A DNA stretch of 64,000 nt from Natronocalculus amylovorans (GTDB lineage: Archaea > Halobacteriota > Halobacteria > Halobacteriales > Haloferacaceae). The stretch lies in the NCBI RefSeq assembly GCF_023638035.1, contig NZ_JAKRVX010000007.1, positions 62,001 to 126,000 on the forward strand, read 5' to 3'. This document shows, in pieces, positions 62,456-64,000 of this stretch (positions are counted from its first letter, which is position 1; each line of letters begins with the position of its first letter). The translations under genes were made by a program, and so were the position numbers. The notes under the pieces were generated by a model. It had not been told where the DNA came from. It saw nothing but the letters and a program-made list of their open reading frames with translations, and did not search any database.

Positions 62456-64000
62456 CTATGACAGCGACGATCGTCTAATCAACACAGCCGAAACAACACC
62501 GATCACACCGAGTGAGAAGATCAAGAAGACTGGTAGCTGCCAGCCACCTGATGCACCGGAGAGAGTGTCTGTAAGTTGGGAGCTTGGATCTTCTTCGACG
62601 ACGATCGTCGTCGTCTCGCCTGCGATCTCAAAGGTATGCTCTCCAGGCTCGTCAATAGTTGTTGGGAACGTGAGCGTTCGCGTCTCTTCACCAGCGACAC
62701 TAACAGATGTTGTTCCAATACTATCTCCGTTAATTGTCGGCTCCGCATCAAACTGAACAGTCCCAAGACGTGTATTCTCTACAGTGACTGAGACAACAAT
62801 GCTTTCACCAGCCGTTGCAGGGTCCGGCTCAACGTCGATGTCTGTAATATGTAACTGTTCGGCAGCACCCTCTGTAGGGGTAACGTGAGACAGTTCATAC
62901 TGGCCAGCTGCAGGGAACCATTCCGAAACTGCATTCTGCATTGTCTCGTTGTCGGTCGTATCTACGGTCCCAGCCGATTCGAGGGAGATGTCGCCTTCAA
63001 TTTCGATGACTCGATCGAATTCGTCACCATCAGATTGGTCTATTGTAAGAAGGTCAGAATACTCATCTTGGTCAGGAAGCAGTCCAACAGGGATGTGAGA
63101 CTGTGTTCCAACAGCGACCTGTGTTGCGTCTGTCTCTGCGGAAAGCAACACTGAATCTTCGGACTCATCAACGTCGGCGTCAATGTCAGTCTCTAGTGGG
63201 CTCCATTCGCCGTTCTCATTCGCATACAGTTGCAGATCGTTATGATCAGATGTGATGGCCGAAGCAACAGCTTCCGAGAGTGCAAATTGATAGCTGTATG
63301 GGCCATCGTCATCTGGATCATGCGAGTCCGCAAAGAGCATAGTATCATGATCGTGGACGGAGAGTATCGGATCCCCCTCATCAGCAACGAACATATCCGT
63401 TGTAGCAGTGTATGTCGCACCGTTATCGGTCTCCATATACACTGTTGGTGTATAAGAACCGGCGTCTTCGTATGTGAACTCAATGGATGGGTCACGTGTT
63501 TCAAGATCGACACTACCGTCACCATCTACATCCCACTGATAGGTGTCGATACTGTCCTCATCCTCGTGATCAACAGTAAAGCTAACAGACTCATTTGCTG
63601 CGGTAAGCGATGTGCTTGCAGACAGTGATGCATCGAGCTGTTCGGCTCCATCACAGAACCCATAGCTGATCGTGACTTCTTCGTCAAGCGAGTCAAGCGG
63701 GATTCGATCGTAGGAGCCGTCAGTAAATGAGAGGACCTCCCAATCATCGATCGTTCCGTTGTACCGTTCGCCTTTATCGGGGCGATCGTTTGGCCCATCT
63801 CTCCGTTGATCACCATATCGGTGGTATGAATCTTCATTAAATCCAGGCTCGATCGTGAGCTCAAGATCATCTGAGCGCTCAAGACCCCGAAGTGCCATGC
63901 CGTCAGTTCGGCCAGTTTGCCAGACCCAACTCAACATCGCAGGGGTACTATCAAAATCATAGATATTATCCTGATTGAGATCGTCGTACTCAATTGCGTA
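62456..64000 (-). CDS. Surface protein, PKD and CARDB-like domains, 5' end outside window
   Basis: The 3' part (514 codons) of a gene that runs past the right edge, with no stop before base 64000. Visible domains: an acidic N-terminal part, a PKD domain (about 165-230 in the visible piece; DTYQWDVDGDGSVD, then FTYEDAGSYTPTVY), a beta-rich region, a CARDB-like domain (HITDIDVEPDPATAGESIVVSVTVEN) and a C-terminal membrane helix followed by RRSSLS. It has no PGF-CTERM motif. Probably an anchored surface protein with a polysaccharide or protein-binding function. Confidence 0.85.
   Translation of the reverse strand, partial: YAIEYDDLNQDNIYDFDSTPAMLSWVWQTGRTDGMALRGLERSDDLELTIEPGFNEDSYHRYGDQRRDGPNDRPDKGERYNGTIDDWEVLSFTDGSYDRIPLDSLDEEVTISYGFCDGAEQLDASLSASTSLTAANESVSFTVDHEDEDSIDTYQWDVDGDGSVDLETRDPSIEFTYEDAGSYTPTVYMETDNGATYTATTDMFVADEGDPILSVHDHDTMLFADSHDPDDDGPYSYQFALSEAVASAITSDHNDLQLYANENGEWSPLETDIDADVDESEDSVLLSAETDATQVAVGTQSHIPVGLLPDQDEYSDLLTIDQSDGDEFDRVIEIEGDISLESAGTVDTTDNETMQNAVSEWFPAAGQYELSHVTPTEGAAEQLHITDIDVEPDPATAGESIVVSVTVENTRLGTVQFDAEPTINGDSIGTTSVSVAGEETRTLTFPTTIDEPGEHTFEIAGETTTIVVEEDPSSQLTDTLSGASGGWQLPVFLIFSLGVIGVVSAVLIRRSSLS

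Noticed and set aside
1-64000. CRISPR arrays, rRNA and tRNA genes
   Set aside because: No spaced identical direct repeats, no cloverleaf with a GTTCRA loop and no rRNA-like stretch was found while reading the intergenic regions.

Overview
The window looks like chromosomal DNA from a halophilic archaeon of unusually low G+C (about half, judged by eye). Evidence: strongly acidic proteins, Tat signals on secreted proteins, a PGF-CTERM surface anchor, and family types known mainly from haloarchaea (HalOD1, DUF7344-like, NosD/NosF/NosY, a ba3-type oxidase with tiny subunits). A Haloquadratum-like genus would fit, but this is a guess from composition. I found no rRNA, tRNA or CRISPR array. Density is high and mobile DNA is limited to IS200/IS605 relics.

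Layout. (1) 1-3.1 kb: a TrmB-like regulator, a tandem UspA protein, an M20 peptidase and a small acidic protein. (2) 3.5-15.9 kb: one gene for a 4151-residue surface protein (PQQ propeller, beta-helix, carboxypeptidase-regulatory-like folds, eleven ~101-residue repeats, PGF-CTERM). (3) 16-34.5 kb: a metal, sulfur and respiration island. It holds two P1B ATPases, NosDFY and NosL without NosZ, TusA and DsrE2-like sulfur carriers, a ba3-type oxidase operon, CcdA, TauE, Sco, a UreH/DsbD_2-type membrane protein and a TlpA-like thioredoxin. (4) 34-43.5 kb: UspA proteins, DoxX, a deleted TnpB element, an SLC13 permease with RCK_C domains, a LOV-type histidine kinase with a receiver protein, an NTF2-like protein and a CBS protein. 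(5) 43.5-45.2 kb: an AT-rich repeat region followed by ParA and an acidic partner. (6) 45.3-61 kb: a surface polysaccharide region with a Tat-exported beta-helix protein, a polytopic membrane protein, a flippase, a methyltransferase-kinase fusion, DUF7344/DUF1616-type proteins, and an aminotransferase/oxidoreductase/dehydrogenase trio resembling WbpE/WbpB/WbpA. (7) 61-64 kb: a membrane protein gene broken by one in-frame stop, and the 3' part of a surface protein with a PKD domain.

How the parts work together. The most coherent system is region 3. A CcoI-like copper ATPase, Sco, TlpA, CcdA, NosL and NosDFY surround a CuA-containing oxidase, so the island reads as a copper and thiol delivery pathway for a terminal oxidase, with Nos parts that normally serve nitrous oxide reductase. 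Short inverted repeats built on ATTG/CAAT or TTGTAT/ATACAA lie in front of uspA, tusA, the copper ATPase, the TauE operon and sco, and one lies before the TrmB-like gene. This suggests one regulon, which is inference. Region 6 appears to make and flip a surface glycan and shares an ATAACAAAGC promoter motif.
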